Source: Leptolyngbyaceae cyanobacterium
GTDB lineage: Bacteria; Cyanobacteriota; Cyanobacteriia; Cyanobacteriales; Aerosakkonemataceae
DNA: 50,741 nt
Assembly: GCA_036703985.1 (NCBI GenBank)
Contig: DATNQN010000074.1
Span: 1-50,741, forward strand
Direction of reading: 5' to 3'
Shown here piece after piece: positions 10,901 to 18,599 of this stretch (its first letter is position 1; every line of letters begins with the position of its first letter). Below the pieces are notes generated by a model, which saw nothing but the letters and a program-made list of their open reading frames with translations, did not search any database and was not told the origin of the DNA. The position numbers and the translations under genes are program-made.

Positions 10901-10948
10901 ACTTTCGTAAATTTTTTTTCCAATTTGATAGCCAGAAATCGTAAACAT
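4970..10948 (-). CDS. Ser/Thr kinase-ATPase-GAF-hybrid histidine kinase (HstK-like)
   Basis: A 1992-residue multi-sensor protein. The N-terminal Ser/Thr kinase (1-270) keeps its catalytic set: Lys36 in FILKVL, HKD with Asp128, and DFG at 147-149. An AAA/STAND-type ATPase follows, with Walker A GYSGIGKS at 327-334 and a Walker B-like LVIFLDDLQWAD. A long helical, TPR-like region runs to about 1310, then a GAF domain (about 1325-1485). A coiled coil precedes HisKA with phospho-His1538 in SHELRTPLN, followed by an HATPase_c domain with the GTGLGLSI G-box. The C-terminal receiver has Asp1833 in WMDMRMP. The last ~80 residues are helical and lack an HPt histidine. The architecture matches cyanobacterial dual kinases such as Anabaena HstK. 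It is coupled by an ATGA overlap to the downstream REC-GGDEF-EAL gene. A paralogue lies at 44583-49613. Confidence 0.95.
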   Translation of the reverse strand: MFTISGYQIGKKIYESINSVVYQIHRIQDERSFILKVLKHDYPTPTDLAKYKQEYEITRSLNLEGVVKAYSLHKYQNTLAMILEDFGGISLEILMSRQNFSLTETLAIVIKISHALGQIHAKKIIHKDINPSNVIYNVNTKQVKIIDFGIATIFNYESPTIKNPAILEGTLAYISPEQTGRMNRTLDERTDFYSLGVTFYQLLTYQRPFETLDPMELVHSHIAKQPIPPHHIKPEIPPVISEIVMKLMAKTAEERYQTAWGLKADLEECHRQLQTSGRIDSFAIATQDISDRFEIPQKLYGREKEIEILLAAFERISQEKSEMMLVTGYSGIGKSALVGEIYKPITKQRGYFISGKFEQYQKDIPYSAIIQAFAKLIKQLLTESKVKLEKWRQKILTALGNNGQVIIDVIPEVKLIIGEQPSISELSLGESQNRFNLVFQSFISIFTKPEHPLVIFLDDLQWADAASLKLMQLLAMQSKEYLFLIGAYRNNEVNAAHPLLLTLDEIQKNDININFINLSFLDLFTVNHLISEALKSSSNKTFALAELVYNKTNGNPFFIKELLKFIYQEKFLYFNWSQRSWEWNLQEINTRGITNNIVELMTGKIRKLSNAAQDVLMIAACIGNEFDIYTLAIVYGKPQQETAIFLQEAILEGLILPEFDNYKYIKPNLCEIRHDLLVEYKFAHDRIQQAAYSLISEKDKQSLHQQVGLLWLQNSNYEQREERIFDIVNQLNLGIRLISSQTHKDELAELNLIAGKKAKGTAAYKSALNYLILGIELLKEHGWHTHYEMTLNLYVEAAESALFCGDFNAMEKLVSIGLNNAKTLLEKIKIYQLQIQGYVAQNNLWDAIDIALKVLHLLEIDFPKKISRLDIQSALEETAYKLMGKSLLNFVNLPVMNKGDKLAAMQIMSCIFNAAFVVNPELFQLIVLKMVNLSVEYGNASLSAFAYANYGGILCGTGRDIDGGYQFGQLSIDLIIKFEAHKLKAKIYEVVNGFIIHWKDHSRTTLPKLLEGYQSGLETGDWEFAALCLHLYCSNSYFSGDNLIEVKQAIYKYSEAIEYLNQAATLNYNLIGKQVVFNLTEEVEHPASLNGDFFNEETNLYAFKQANDIYGIFYFYLHKLILCYMFEYYLHSLENLVVIQQYVNAVNGLLIIPIFYLYDSLIRLTLYAESATTEQHRIFKKVIANQERLGKWARYAPMNYLDKYYLVEAELNRVRGEDMAAAEDYDRAIQLAKENEHLQEEALANELAAKFYLAKGKLTIAKAYMQEARYCYLRWGANAKVKHLDLRYAHLLHKFEGSRNRSISGKAISSMTTSNDTLKILDFNTIIKASQVLAGEVSLDKLLTKLMNLVLENAGAEKGFLILDIDGKLLIEASKSLADSQKPNQISFIKIEKSVPIECQDCLPNSLVNYVARTQEDVVLNNAAREGMFISDRYIIQHQPKSVLCTPILGQGKLIGILYLENNLTVGAFTRERLSVLRILTSQAAISLENARLYEQLENYSRTLEVKVKERTEELEKAKEAADAANRSKSEFLANMSHELRTPLNAILGFTQLINRERWLSGRANEYLNIISRSGEHLLELIDDVLDMSKIESGRMTLNETSFDLYRLLASLEEMFQLKAESKGLQLCWERHATLPQYVRTDGQKLRQVLINLLSNAIKFTQRGSVTVRVKNQREPNLLNQYHLLFEVEDTGTGIAPNELNNLFKAFFQTETGKKSQQGTGLGLSISQQFVGMMGGKIVVNSHLGRGTIFKFDIVVSPGQVNELPAEKFTQQVVGLAPDQPKYRILVVDDRWSNRQLLVRLLGSLGFEMREAENGQEAVNLWESWEPHLIWMDMRMPVMDGYEATKQIKSHLKGQATVIIALTASAFDKEKALILSAGCDDFVCKPFEEQTIFEKMTEHLGVRYVYEEPNQTDSLPEFPIQKVITPEALAVMPVEWLLDLKLAAIKLNSKQILQLCEEIPDRYVSLANAIAYLIDRVRFDVILQLAEQAINL

Positions 10949-11231
10949 ATCAAGCTTGTCCGGTTAGCGTTGATTCAAAAAAATATGCGAAATTTTCACC
11001 GAAATTTCAGTTTCGCCGCCATTGGGGGGCGATCGCACTCTTGACTCGGTAAATATAATGTTAAACCTTCTGACTGACTAGCGGTACTTAACTTACAGCA
11101 CTTTCTAGGTGAATGCGGGACACGCCAAACCCAATTGATTAAACCGAGTTTTTATTCCGTATTGTTGTAATGATTAACACCTAGTATCTAAAAGCTACTT
11201 ATAAGTACACAAAGCAAAGCAAATTCCCTTT

Positions 11232-13469
11232 TTAAGCAAGTGAATTGTAGAGAGCGTTTAGTTCAGTAACTATATGTAAAGGTTTATTCGTAAACCTAAT
11301 ATAAAAACTGCCCGGTTCTGTTGATTTTTCTAGCACTTTAGCATAAATATCTTCGCTAATTTCCATTAGGTTTTCACTTAATAAATTTAATTTAATATTA
11401 GATAAAGTAGGAGGCAAAGCACAACTTTCTAAATTATTACAACATACTTCTGCTCCTTTGGCTGACAGCTTAACTAATTTACCATAAAATAAAGAATCTT
11501 TAATTTGTTTTCCTTCTAAAGGCATATATTGAATAGGAATCGGTTTGGGTAAAGCAAAAAATACTTCTTCTACTTTCGGTAAAAACAAATTATATTCACC
11601 TGCGATACCGCTGACTTCGTAGACTGTAAGCGCTTGTTTCACTCCTTTTGGTTTGATTTTCAGATCGGAGTCGATTTTGACAAGATAACTAACCTCTTTA
11701 AAGGTAGATTCGGAAATTAAAATTTGACCACCTACCGTATAGGTTTCGATCCGAAAAGCTAAATTAACTTGATTGCCAATTACGCTGTATTCGGCGCGTT
11801 TTTCCGAACCGATATTTCCTACTACTGCTTCTCCAGTGTTAATACCGATACCCATTTCCAGGGGAGGATAACCTAACAAAGCTATTTTTTCATTAACAGA
11901 TTGCATTGCTAATTGCATGGCGATCGCGCACGCAACTGCTCTTTCAGCATCATTTTCTCTGGTAGTAGGAGCGCCAAAAAGAATTAATATCCCATCCCCC
12001 ATAATTTTATCAATAGTTCCCTGATAAAATGTAATGACATCTGTCATGCTTGCTAAATAAATATTGAGAATTTTTACTACTTCTTCAGGTGTAAGTTCTT
12101 CTGATAACGCAGTAAAACCTCTGATATCGGAAGTAACAATAGTAATTTTTTTGCGTTCGCCACCTAATTGCAAACCTGACGGACTTTCTAATAAATTAGC
12201 TACCACTTCATCGGTCAAGTATCGGCCAAAAGTTTTTCTAATTTCGGCGGCTGTTTGGGCAATATAAACGATCGTTGCGATCGCAGAACCAGCCAAAGAC
12301 AGCAAAGGCGGTAGTACGGGTATCCACCACCCCCATAAAAAAGCTACGTAAGTACTCGCAAGCAAGACACCTGCTGCCAGAAAAGGAGCCGTTATTCTCA
12401 CTAAAGAAACTTTACTAACCCCACCTACATATCTTAACTGCCAAGCTAATATGCCACCGACACCAGCCCATAATAATATCCACAAGTTTTCCCAAATTTC
12501 TGGCCAACTTTTGATGGGAGTATCCCCGTTTATGGCAGCATTAATCAGCTGACTAACCAAATTAGCATGAATTTCCACTCCCGTCATCGGCTTTGCCAAA
12601 CCAAGCAAATGGCTACTATAAGGAGTGAAAAAGAAATCTCGATAACTTTCACCTACTTTACCAATTAAAATAATTCGATCTTTACCCCATTGGGGAGGCA
12701 ATTTATTAGATAGAACATCTCTCAGGGAAACACTTTCAAAATGCTTGCCTCCGGCTGGATATTTCAATAAAATTTGGTAACCGCGATCGTCAGCGTTCAC
12801 GTAACCGCCATCATTTGCTTCAAATGGAATTAATTTCGCCTTACCAATTTGATAGGTTGTTTTTTCAATTCGCCGTAGGGAAATGCCTTCCTTTTTTAAA
12901 TAATGCAAAGCTAAATGAGTGGCAAAACTCCAGACAATATTGCCTTCCGAATCACTGATATATAAAAAGCCGCGCCGTACTTTTCGATCGGCATCTTCTA
13001 GTAAATCATTCGCACCCACTTGCTTTTTAGCTTTTAATTCAGGGGGCGGCGGAACGATTTCCCAAGATTTTGTTCCAGCTACTTTTTCGATCCCTACTAA
13101 ATTAGGAGTCGAATTAAATACGGCAACTAATTCTCGATAGCCCGGTTCTACAGGTAAATTTCGATAAATATCTAATCCGATCGCTCTTGGTTGTCTAGTT
13201 TTTAATTTTTTGATTAAATTTGCATATACCCGATCGGAAACTTCCGTACTTTTCAGGTTTTCTAAGTCTGCTTCATCGATCGCAACGATCGCAATTCGGT
13301 CATCGACAGGTTGCTGGGGTCGCCAACGCATATACCCATCGAAAAATGCCCACTCCCAAGACTGCAAGACCCCTACCAACCGCAATAAAATTACTAACCC
13401 CGCTACAGAGGGAATCTTAATCCATACACCCCGCCATTGCCAAAAAAAATGTTTTAGTTTTTTTCGCAT
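11232..13469 (-). CDS. CHASE2-domain adenylate cyclase
   Basis: A 745-residue membrane sensor. TM1 lies at about residues 19-36, followed by an extracytoplasmic CHASE2 domain (about 45-315), three TM helices (about 325-405) and a class III nucleotide cyclase domain (about 435-620). The metal-binding aspartates are Asp448 in TSDIRGFT and Asp492 in MGDGIL. The purine-selecting lysine is in DKIMGD. The YSVIGNQVNLAFRIE segment supplies the transition-state Asn and Arg. The Lys and the absence of a Glu substitution favour ATP over GTP. The tail (about 640-745) resembles a PilZ fold (LVKLSAKGAEV) but lacks the RxxxR motif and the D/N of the c-di-GMP signature, so c-di-GMP binding is doubtful. It should produce cAMP in response to an unknown external signal. 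Confidence 0.93.
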   Translation of the reverse strand: MRKKLKHFFWQWRGVWIKIPSVAGLVILLRLVGVLQSWEWAFFDGYMRWRPQQPVDDRIAIVAIDEADLENLKSTEVSDRVYANLIKKLKTRQPRAIGLDIYRNLPVEPGYRELVAVFNSTPNLVGIEKVAGTKSWEIVPPPPELKAKKQVGANDLLEDADRKVRRGFLYISDSEGNIVWSFATHLALHYLKKEGISLRRIEKTTYQIGKAKLIPFEANDGGYVNADDRGYQILLKYPAGGKHFESVSLRDVLSNKLPPQWGKDRIILIGKVGESYRDFFFTPYSSHLLGLAKPMTGVEIHANLVSQLINAAINGDTPIKSWPEIWENLWILLWAGVGGILAWQLRYVGGVSKVSLVRITAPFLAAGVLLASTYVAFLWGWWIPVLPPLLSLAGSAIATIVYIAQTAAEIRKTFGRYLTDEVVANLLESPSGLQLGGERKKITIVTSDIRGFTALSEELTPEEVVKILNIYLASMTDVITFYQGTIDKIMGDGILILFGAPTTRENDAERAVACAIAMQLAMQSVNEKIALLGYPPLEMGIGINTGEAVVGNIGSEKRAEYSVIGNQVNLAFRIETYTVGGQILISESTFKEVSYLVKIDSDLKIKPKGVKQALTVYEVSGIAGEYNLFLPKVEEVFFALPKPIPIQYMPLEGKQIKDSLFYGKLVKLSAKGAEVCCNNLESCALPPTLSNIKLNLLSENLMEISEDIYAKVLEKSTEPGSFYIRFTNKPLHIVTELNALYNSLA

Positions 13470-13501
13470 CCATTAAAATGATATTAATATAATTTTTTGG
13501 T

Positions 13502-13771
13502 AGCGGACAGAGGCAGGTAGACAAATTTATCGCGCTAGTCAAGTTAATTGATGCGGGTAATTTTTCAGGAGATCTTTCTGGCACAGAAACTTATGTTGAC
13601 GACAGAAAGATAGTGAAAGGGAAACCGATCGCAAATTACCTTCATCACTTTTCCAATTTTAGATCGATTCTTTCAAATGTTGCTATAGATCGATCGGGCA
13701 TCTCACCAGCGTCAGCCTATTTTTCGCAGGCTTTTAGAGAAACCGCATTAAATTGGTCGCCGTCATTTTAA
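13502..13771 (+). pseudogene. Stop-free coding-like remnant lacking a start codon
   Basis: Between the divergently placed cyclase gene and the DUF928 gene, this frame runs 89 sense codons to a TAA at 13769. The preceding in-frame stop is at 13490. The translation looks like real protein, with stretches such as VDKFIALVKLIDAGNFSGDL and SPASAYFSQAFRETALNW. There is no ATG or TTG start near its beginning. The only usual start is a GTG at 13613, which would give about 52 residues and has a weak ribosome site. It is best read as a 5'-truncated gene fragment or a small gene using an unusual start. I do not recognise the family. It accounts for most of the 334-base gap. Confidence 0.4.
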
Positions 13772-13803
13772 CTAGCGAGAATAGCCCGTTCGATCGCAAT
13801 TAA

Positions 13804-14571
13804 TCATTGATTGCCCGTGATTAACTGGCTTTTCTCTGCCGTGCAGCATTCCACAATCGGTTGCGAAGCCAAAGCTTCTAAGTTAACTGACTTTAAGAAT
13901 TCTTGCCATTCAGCGGGATAAGTACTTCTTAATTGAGCCAAAATATTCAGAGTATCGTTCCAAATTTTAGCACCTGCCAACAATTTAGCTTTCTCCAAAG
14001 GAGAAGCAGCCCCATTTAATTTTTGTTTGAGATCCGAACTCAATTCTACAGGCCGGATCGTTCCTCTGACAAATCTATCTTTATCCCGTTCTCGGGCATC
14101 GCAAACTAATGCAAACTGCCAGGTATATTCCTTGCCAACTTCTAAAGGCGAAGCAGCCGGAATGTCCACTTTAACTATTCCATTAGTAGTCGGCAATGGA
14201 AAATTACTCAGGTAAACTTCTTTGCCAGTTTCATCTACTACTACGAATTCTGCGGACTTCGCGATCGTTTTCGGAACGTACATAAAAAATGTTGGCTTAG
14301 TAGTAGCTGTCGTTCCTACGTTGTTTGGTGTTGGCATCAAGGCAGTCAAAGGCAAAACCCCGTCCTCCATGCAAACGGGACCCCGCGTTCCTCCACCAGT
14401 AGTTCTCGATGGTGCGCCTCTATCTTCCGCTGGCGGAAATTCTAAACTGATTTTCCATTCCGGACGAGATTCAGCTAAAAGCTGAGGCGATAAACTAGAA
14501 AAAAGTAGCAGCGTTGGAGATAATACACTGACTATTTTCCCAACCCGATTTAAACATGGAAATAAAATCAT
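13804..14571 (-). CDS. DUF928 protein, secreted (first copy)
   Basis: A 255-residue protein of the cyanobacterial DUF928 family. A hydrophobic N-terminal segment (about residues 10-32, ending LLAES) is a signal peptide. The family hallmarks follow: a Gly-rich block PSRTTGGGTRGP, then LPLTALMPTPNN, FFMYVPKT and a central beta-rich module with YTWQFALVCD. The C-terminal third is helical (SPLEKAKLLAGAKIWNDTLNILAQLR). It is probably periplasmic or exported, and its biochemical function is unknown. DUF928 genes are commonly found near CHASE2, CHAT and hemagglutinin genes in cyanobacteria. It is divergent from lanM across a 259-base promoter region. A paralogue is at 34346-35104. Confidence 0.88.
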   Translation of the reverse strand: MILFPCLNRVGKIVSVLSPTLLLFSSLSPQLLAESRPEWKISLEFPPAEDRGAPSRTTGGGTRGPVCMEDGVLPLTALMPTPNNVGTTATTKPTFFMYVPKTIAKSAEFVVVDETGKEVYLSNFPLPTTNGIVKVDIPAASPLEVGKEYTWQFALVCDARERDKDRFVRGTIRPVELSSDLKQKLNGAASPLEKAKLLAGAKIWNDTLNILAQLRSTYPAEWQEFLKSVNLEALASQPIVECCTAEKSQLITGNQ

Positions 14572-14830
14572 AATTCTGGTAACCTTTGGTGAGGATTAGC
14601 CTCATTGCCAATGAACGTAAACTTAATTAACTATTTGTTGCAATAATTATAGATGCAGTCCCAGGTAATAGGTGAGTAGCATTCTCTTACCTCTGTCACT
14701 ATTTTTCAGGAAAGGTTTCCTCAACACTTATGGTAGACTTACTTTACCAGCGAACAGTCTACATTTGTCGATATTGACAGCAATTTTTAAACTTAGGAAA
14801 ACCGAGCCATCAATATTCCTACGATAATCC
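14572..14830. promoter_or_regulatory. Divergent promoter region between DUF928 and lanM
   Basis: A 259-base AT-rich spacer between two divergent starts, so it must carry promoters for both. Visible structure is modest: a short palindrome GGAAAGGTTTCC at 14709-14720 and a 7-bp inverted repeat (GTAGACT at 14733-14739, AGTCTAC at 14756-14762). I cannot assign -35/-10 elements with confidence, and no strong ribosome site precedes the lanM ATG. Confidence 0.4.
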
Positions 14831-17800
14831 ATGATAGTAACTCAATCCGACCTAGTAAAGATTGTCGATCGAGCCCGTTCTTTGTCAGAACTTATTAGTA
14901 TTCAACTACATACACCTAACGCTAATCAAGAGAGAGAACTACAGCTTAATGATAACCTCTTGAATCGTTGGTGCGAAGTTGTCGCTCAAGGAAACTTGCA
15001 GAAATTTCATAAACGGCTGCAATGGGATAAGTTAAATATTATACCAGCACCTTACCCACCAGAAAATCCCGACTTCATAGATTCCCAGACTTTGCCAGCA
15101 TGGGCCGAAACCTTGCAGAACATCGTACAAACAGCTTTTTCCATTGCTAATGGAGAATTCCAGAAATCCAGCAGCGCAGCAAACTTGTTTGCGATCGAAA
15201 AAGGAAAACCTTTACCCTTTGAAGAAGTGCTGCGACCCGCCCTGTTGGTCGCTCGGCAAAAGTTAGTAACTCGTCTGGTTTCGCCGTCTTCATCCGTACA
15301 ATTACCGCACTTAGAAGTACTATCCGATTCAGCGTACTTAAGTTTAGAACGCAGCTTACTTCATCAACTCTTGAATATTAGTGGCAAAACTCTTAAATAC
15401 GAATACGCTCGTTCTCGTCCTTTAGGACAAAACTTAATTAGTTTATTGAATCTATTGGGAAAAGCAACTCCTGATAAAACACAAGCTAAGGCTGAATACG
15501 ATACATTCGTGCAACAAATTTTGGCAGATGGGCTGTTGACTTTTTTGAAAAGTTACCCAGTGTTAGCCCGGTTAATGGCAACAGCAGTTGATTTTTGGGT
15601 AGAAGCAACGGCAGAGTTTTTACAACGCTTGAAAAACGATTTAGCGGATATTCAACAAGTATTTCTTTCTGATGGGGAGCGGGGGAGCGGGGGAGCGGGG
15701 GAGCGCCCGAACCTTAACAAACATTTAGGAAAAGTAAATAAAATACAATCTGCCCTCTCAGATCCCCACCATAGTGGAAAAAGCGTAATTTTGCTCACCT
15801 TTGAATCTGGATTGAAAGTAGTTTACAAACCGAAAGGATTAGGTATAGAAGCGGCTTTTAGCGAGTTTTTAAACTGGTGCAATCAGCAAGAATTACCATT
15901 ACATTTTAAAGCTTTAAAAGTTTGCGATCGCAAAACCTACGGTTGGGTAGAATACGCCGAACACCTACCTTGTGAAAACGCAGCAGCCGCCAAACGTTTT
16001 TATCAAAGAGCGGGGATGTTGCTCTGCCTGTTTTACGCCCTGAGAGTAGTTGATTGTCACAAAGAAAACTTAATTGCCTGCGGCGAACATTTGGTGCTAA
16101 TTGACATGGAAACCTTAATGCACCAAGAAGTAAATCTTCTTACCGACTTACCAGAAGAAACCGCCGCCGATACATCTGTAAATTTACGATTTTTAGACTC
16201 GGTTTTACGCACTGGATTGTTACCGCGTTGGGAATTTAGCAAAAATAACCGGATTGCCTACGATACGAGTGCTTTAGGCAGCATCGAGTCCGGTTCCTCA
16301 GAAATTTCTGCCAACGTACCGATTTTAAAAGGAATTCCCCTATCACCGCATCAATATCTCGATGAAATAGTCGATGGATTCCAGCAAATGTATCGCTTCT
16401 TAATCAAAAAGCGAGAAATTCTCTTAGCACCTGATAGCCCTCTCGCGCCGATGCAAAATCAACGAGTGAGATTTATTTTTCGGGCTACCAGAATTTATTG
16501 GACGATTTTGCAAAAAAGCTTTGAACCGCAATACCTCCAAGATGGAATCAAGCGCAGCATCGAACTGGAAGCCCTCGCCCGTGCTTTTCTCGTCTCTCCC
16601 CAAAAGCCAGATGCTTGGCCGATTTTCCATGCGGAAATGAAAGCGATGGAACAGATGGATATTCCCTATTTTGCTGCTTACCCAAACAGTAAAGATATCT
16701 CTTTTGGCTTAGAAGAACCGATCGAAGAATATTTTAGGGAAACCAGCTACCGAGAAGTTTTAACTCAATTGCAAAATCTCAACGAGACAGATTTAGCCGA
16801 ACAAGTAGAAATTATTAAAGGTTCTTTTTATGCTAGGATAGTGCGAAATTCCGCTAGTCAAAAAAATCTCAGCTTAAAGCAGTCAATTCTTGCCAATGAT
16901 TTATCGCAAATTACTTTACTAACTAAAGATCAACTATGGCAAGAAGCTACTCGCATTGCCATAGAAATTAAAGAAAGAGCGATTTGGGGTGCTGATGGTA
17001 GCGTGAAATGGATTAGCTTTGCCTATATTCCGAATGCAGAGCGCTTTCAATTGATGCCTTTGCCAGAAGATATTTATAACGGCAATGCAGGTATTGCTTT
17101 ATTTTTATCAGCTTTAGATTATGTAAGGAAAACCAACCAATTCCCGGATCTGGTGAGAGGCGCGTTACTACCAATTCGGAAGTTTTTGCAAACAGCCAAT
17201 TTTGAATCAACTCGCCGATTTGTCCGCCAAGGGATTGGTGGAGGAACCGGGCTAGGTTCGATAATTTACGCATTAGTTCTGATTAGCCGTTTTTTACAGG
17301 AAGAATCGTTAATAGAAGATGCTTTGGGAATTGCTAATTTAATTACTCCGAAATTAATTGCCTCTGACGAACAATTTGATATTATGGGCGGTTCATCCGG
17401 GGCGATTTTAGGATTATTGGCGTTATACGCTGAAACAAAAGACCCGGGGATTTTGCAAAAAGCGAACCTCTGCGGTCAGCACTTGCTAGCTAATCAAATT
17501 AGCATTAGCGGAATGCCGAAAGCTTGGAAAATTTTGGGTCAGAAACAATATACCGGTTTTTCCCACGGTGCGGCTGGAATTGCTTATGCTTTATTGCGAC
17601 TTTATGAAGTAAATCAAGATAAAGCATACCTAGAAGCAGCTAGGGAAGGACTTGCTTACGAAGATCGTTTATTTTCGATTGAAGCTGGCAATTGGCCTGA
17701 TTTACGGGCTTTTGCTCAAAAAAACGATCGCAATTTTATGGTTAGTTGGTGTCATGGGGCGTCTGGAATTGGCTTGGGGCGGTTGGGCGGTTTATCTATA

Positions 17801-18154
17801 TTAAAGACGGAACAGATCGATCGCGATATCGAAATCGCCCTCCAAACGACCCAACAGCATACGTTACACGATGCTGATTGCGTCTGTTGCGGCAACTTCG
17901 GGCGAATCGAAACCCTATTAGTCGCCGCCCAAAAATTATCTCGCCCAGAATTAAAAGTATCTGCCGAACAAAAAGCAGCTTGGGCGATAGATCGATCGCG
18001 ACAAGCCGGCGGCTACCTATTTCCCAATTTACCCAACACCGTTTTTACTCCCAGTTTCTTTCAAGGAACCTCTGGGATTGGCTACCAGTTGCTTCGGTTA
18101 GCAAACCCAGAAGCATTACCCTCCGTATTATTATGGAGTAGTATCGATCGGTAG
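14831..18154 (+). CDS. lanM: Class II lanthipeptide synthetase LanM (CCG type)
   Basis: A 1107-residue bifunctional enzyme that dehydrates Ser/Thr through phosphorylation and cyclises them with Cys. The dehydratase (DUF4135, about residues 130-650) has the kinase-like residues Asp408, His410 and Asn413 in DCHKEN, and Asp425/Glu427 in LIDMETL. The LanC-like cyclase domain (about 720-1090) has HGAAGIAY and zinc ligands Cys974 in WCHG and Cys1019-Cys1020 in CCG. The third ligand is Cys rather than the usual His, as in ProcM and other relaxed-specificity CCG-clade LanMs acting on Nif11/NHLP leaders. A Gly/Arg-rich patch (about 282-292) is encoded by a period-8 DNA repeat at 15674-15704. The two precursor genes follow 445 bases downstream, supporting its role. 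Confidence 0.96.
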   Translation: MIVTQSDLVKIVDRARSLSELISIQLHTPNANQERELQLNDNLLNRWCEVVAQGNLQKFHKRLQWDKLNIIPAPYPPENPDFIDSQTLPAWAETLQNIVQTAFSIANGEFQKSSSAANLFAIEKGKPLPFEEVLRPALLVARQKLVTRLVSPSSSVQLPHLEVLSDSAYLSLERSLLHQLLNISGKTLKYEYARSRPLGQNLISLLNLLGKATPDKTQAKAEYDTFVQQILADGLLTFLKSYPVLARLMATAVDFWVEATAEFLQRLKNDLADIQQVFLSDGERGSGGAGERPNLNKHLGKVNKIQSALSDPHHSGKSVILLTFESGLKVVYKPKGLGIEAAFSEFLNWCNQQELPLHFKALKVCDRKTYGWVEYAEHLPCENAAAAKRFYQRAGMLLCLFYALRVVDCHKENLIACGEHLVLIDMETLMHQEVNLLTDLPEETAADTSVNLRFLDSVLRTGLLPRWEFSKNNRIAYDTSALGSIESGSSEISANVPILKGIPLSPHQYLDEIVDGFQQMYRFLIKKREILLAPDSPLAPMQNQRVRFIFRATRIYWTILQKSFEPQYLQDGIKRSIELEALARAFLVSPQKPDAWPIFHAEMKAMEQMDIPYFAAYPNSKDISFGLEEPIEEYFRETSYREVLTQLQNLNETDLAEQVEIIKGSFYARIVRNSASQKNLSLKQSILANDLSQITLLTKDQLWQEATRIAIEIKERAIWGADGSVKWISFAYIPNAERFQLMPLPEDIYNGNAGIALFLSALDYVRKTNQFPDLVRGALLPIRKFLQTANFESTRRFVRQGIGGGTGLGSIIYALVLISRFLQEESLIEDALGIANLITPKLIASDEQFDIMGGSSGAILGLLALYAETKDPGILQKANLCGQHLLANQISISGMPKAWKILGQKQYTGFSHGAAGIAYALLRLYEVNQDKAYLEAAREGLAYEDRLFSIEAGNWPDLRAFAQKNDRNFMVSWCHGASGIGLGRLGGLSILKTEQIDRDIEIALQTTQQHTLHDADCVCCGNFGRIETLLVAAQKLSRPELKVSAEQKAAWAIDRSRQAGGYLFPNLPNTVFTPSFFQGTSGIGYQLLRLANPEALPSVLLWSSIDR
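15674..15704 (+). repeat. Period-8 G-rich tandem repeat inside lanM
   Basis: One 7-base unit GGGGAGC followed by three exact copies of GGGGGAGC, inside the dehydratase coding region. It encodes a Gly/Arg/Ser-rich loop that LanM does not need. Because 8 is not a multiple of 3, gain or loss of one unit would shift the reading frame. The present copy number keeps it open. Confidence 0.9.
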
Positions 18155-18599
18155 TTATAACCAATCCGAAAAAACCGAAATATTTCCACGAACTTTCCAC
18201 CTATTTAGCTATTTCATTTAAATATTTGTAACTACATCTGAGTCGATCTATTAAGGTTCAAGTAGGTTTTGTAAGTTTTGTAGGTTTGATAATTTTTGTA
18301 ATTCTGCTGAGTTTAGCAATCTTGTCAATAGTTATTTTGCCGATCTATCTGCGCTAAATTACCAATCATAAAATTCCTTTTTATTTTTATACCAAAACAA
18401 ATAAATTTTTATCTAACTTTTAAGTGTTCTCAGGAATCTTTACCCCATCTTTATAATGGTTTAGGTATTCTGTAGAAAGGTAATCATCAAGCAATAATTT
18501 ATTAAAAAAAATTTCCAGGGTTTTATTGCTTATATAAAGAGTGCAACTGCCTGTTTTTTCGTAATACAACAGTTCACAAAAATTGAGAGATAGATAATT
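18155..18599 (+). promoter_or_regulatory. Leader/promoter region of precursor 1
   Basis: A 445-base AT-rich gap between lanM and the first precursor, long enough for the precursors to have their own promoter. It contains short GTTTTGTA-type direct repeats near 18266-18290 and a TATATAAAG box near 18531. The precursor ATG is preceded by a purine-rich GAGAGAT ribosome site. I see no terminator hairpin after lanM, so read-through is possible. No convincing small gene is present. Confidence 0.35.

Noticed and set aside
13210-13476. 88-codon plus-strand frame opposite the N-terminus of the CHASE2 cyclase
   Set aside because: The minus strand here encodes the TM1 and CHASE2 start of a well-supported protein, so the plus frame is a shadow.
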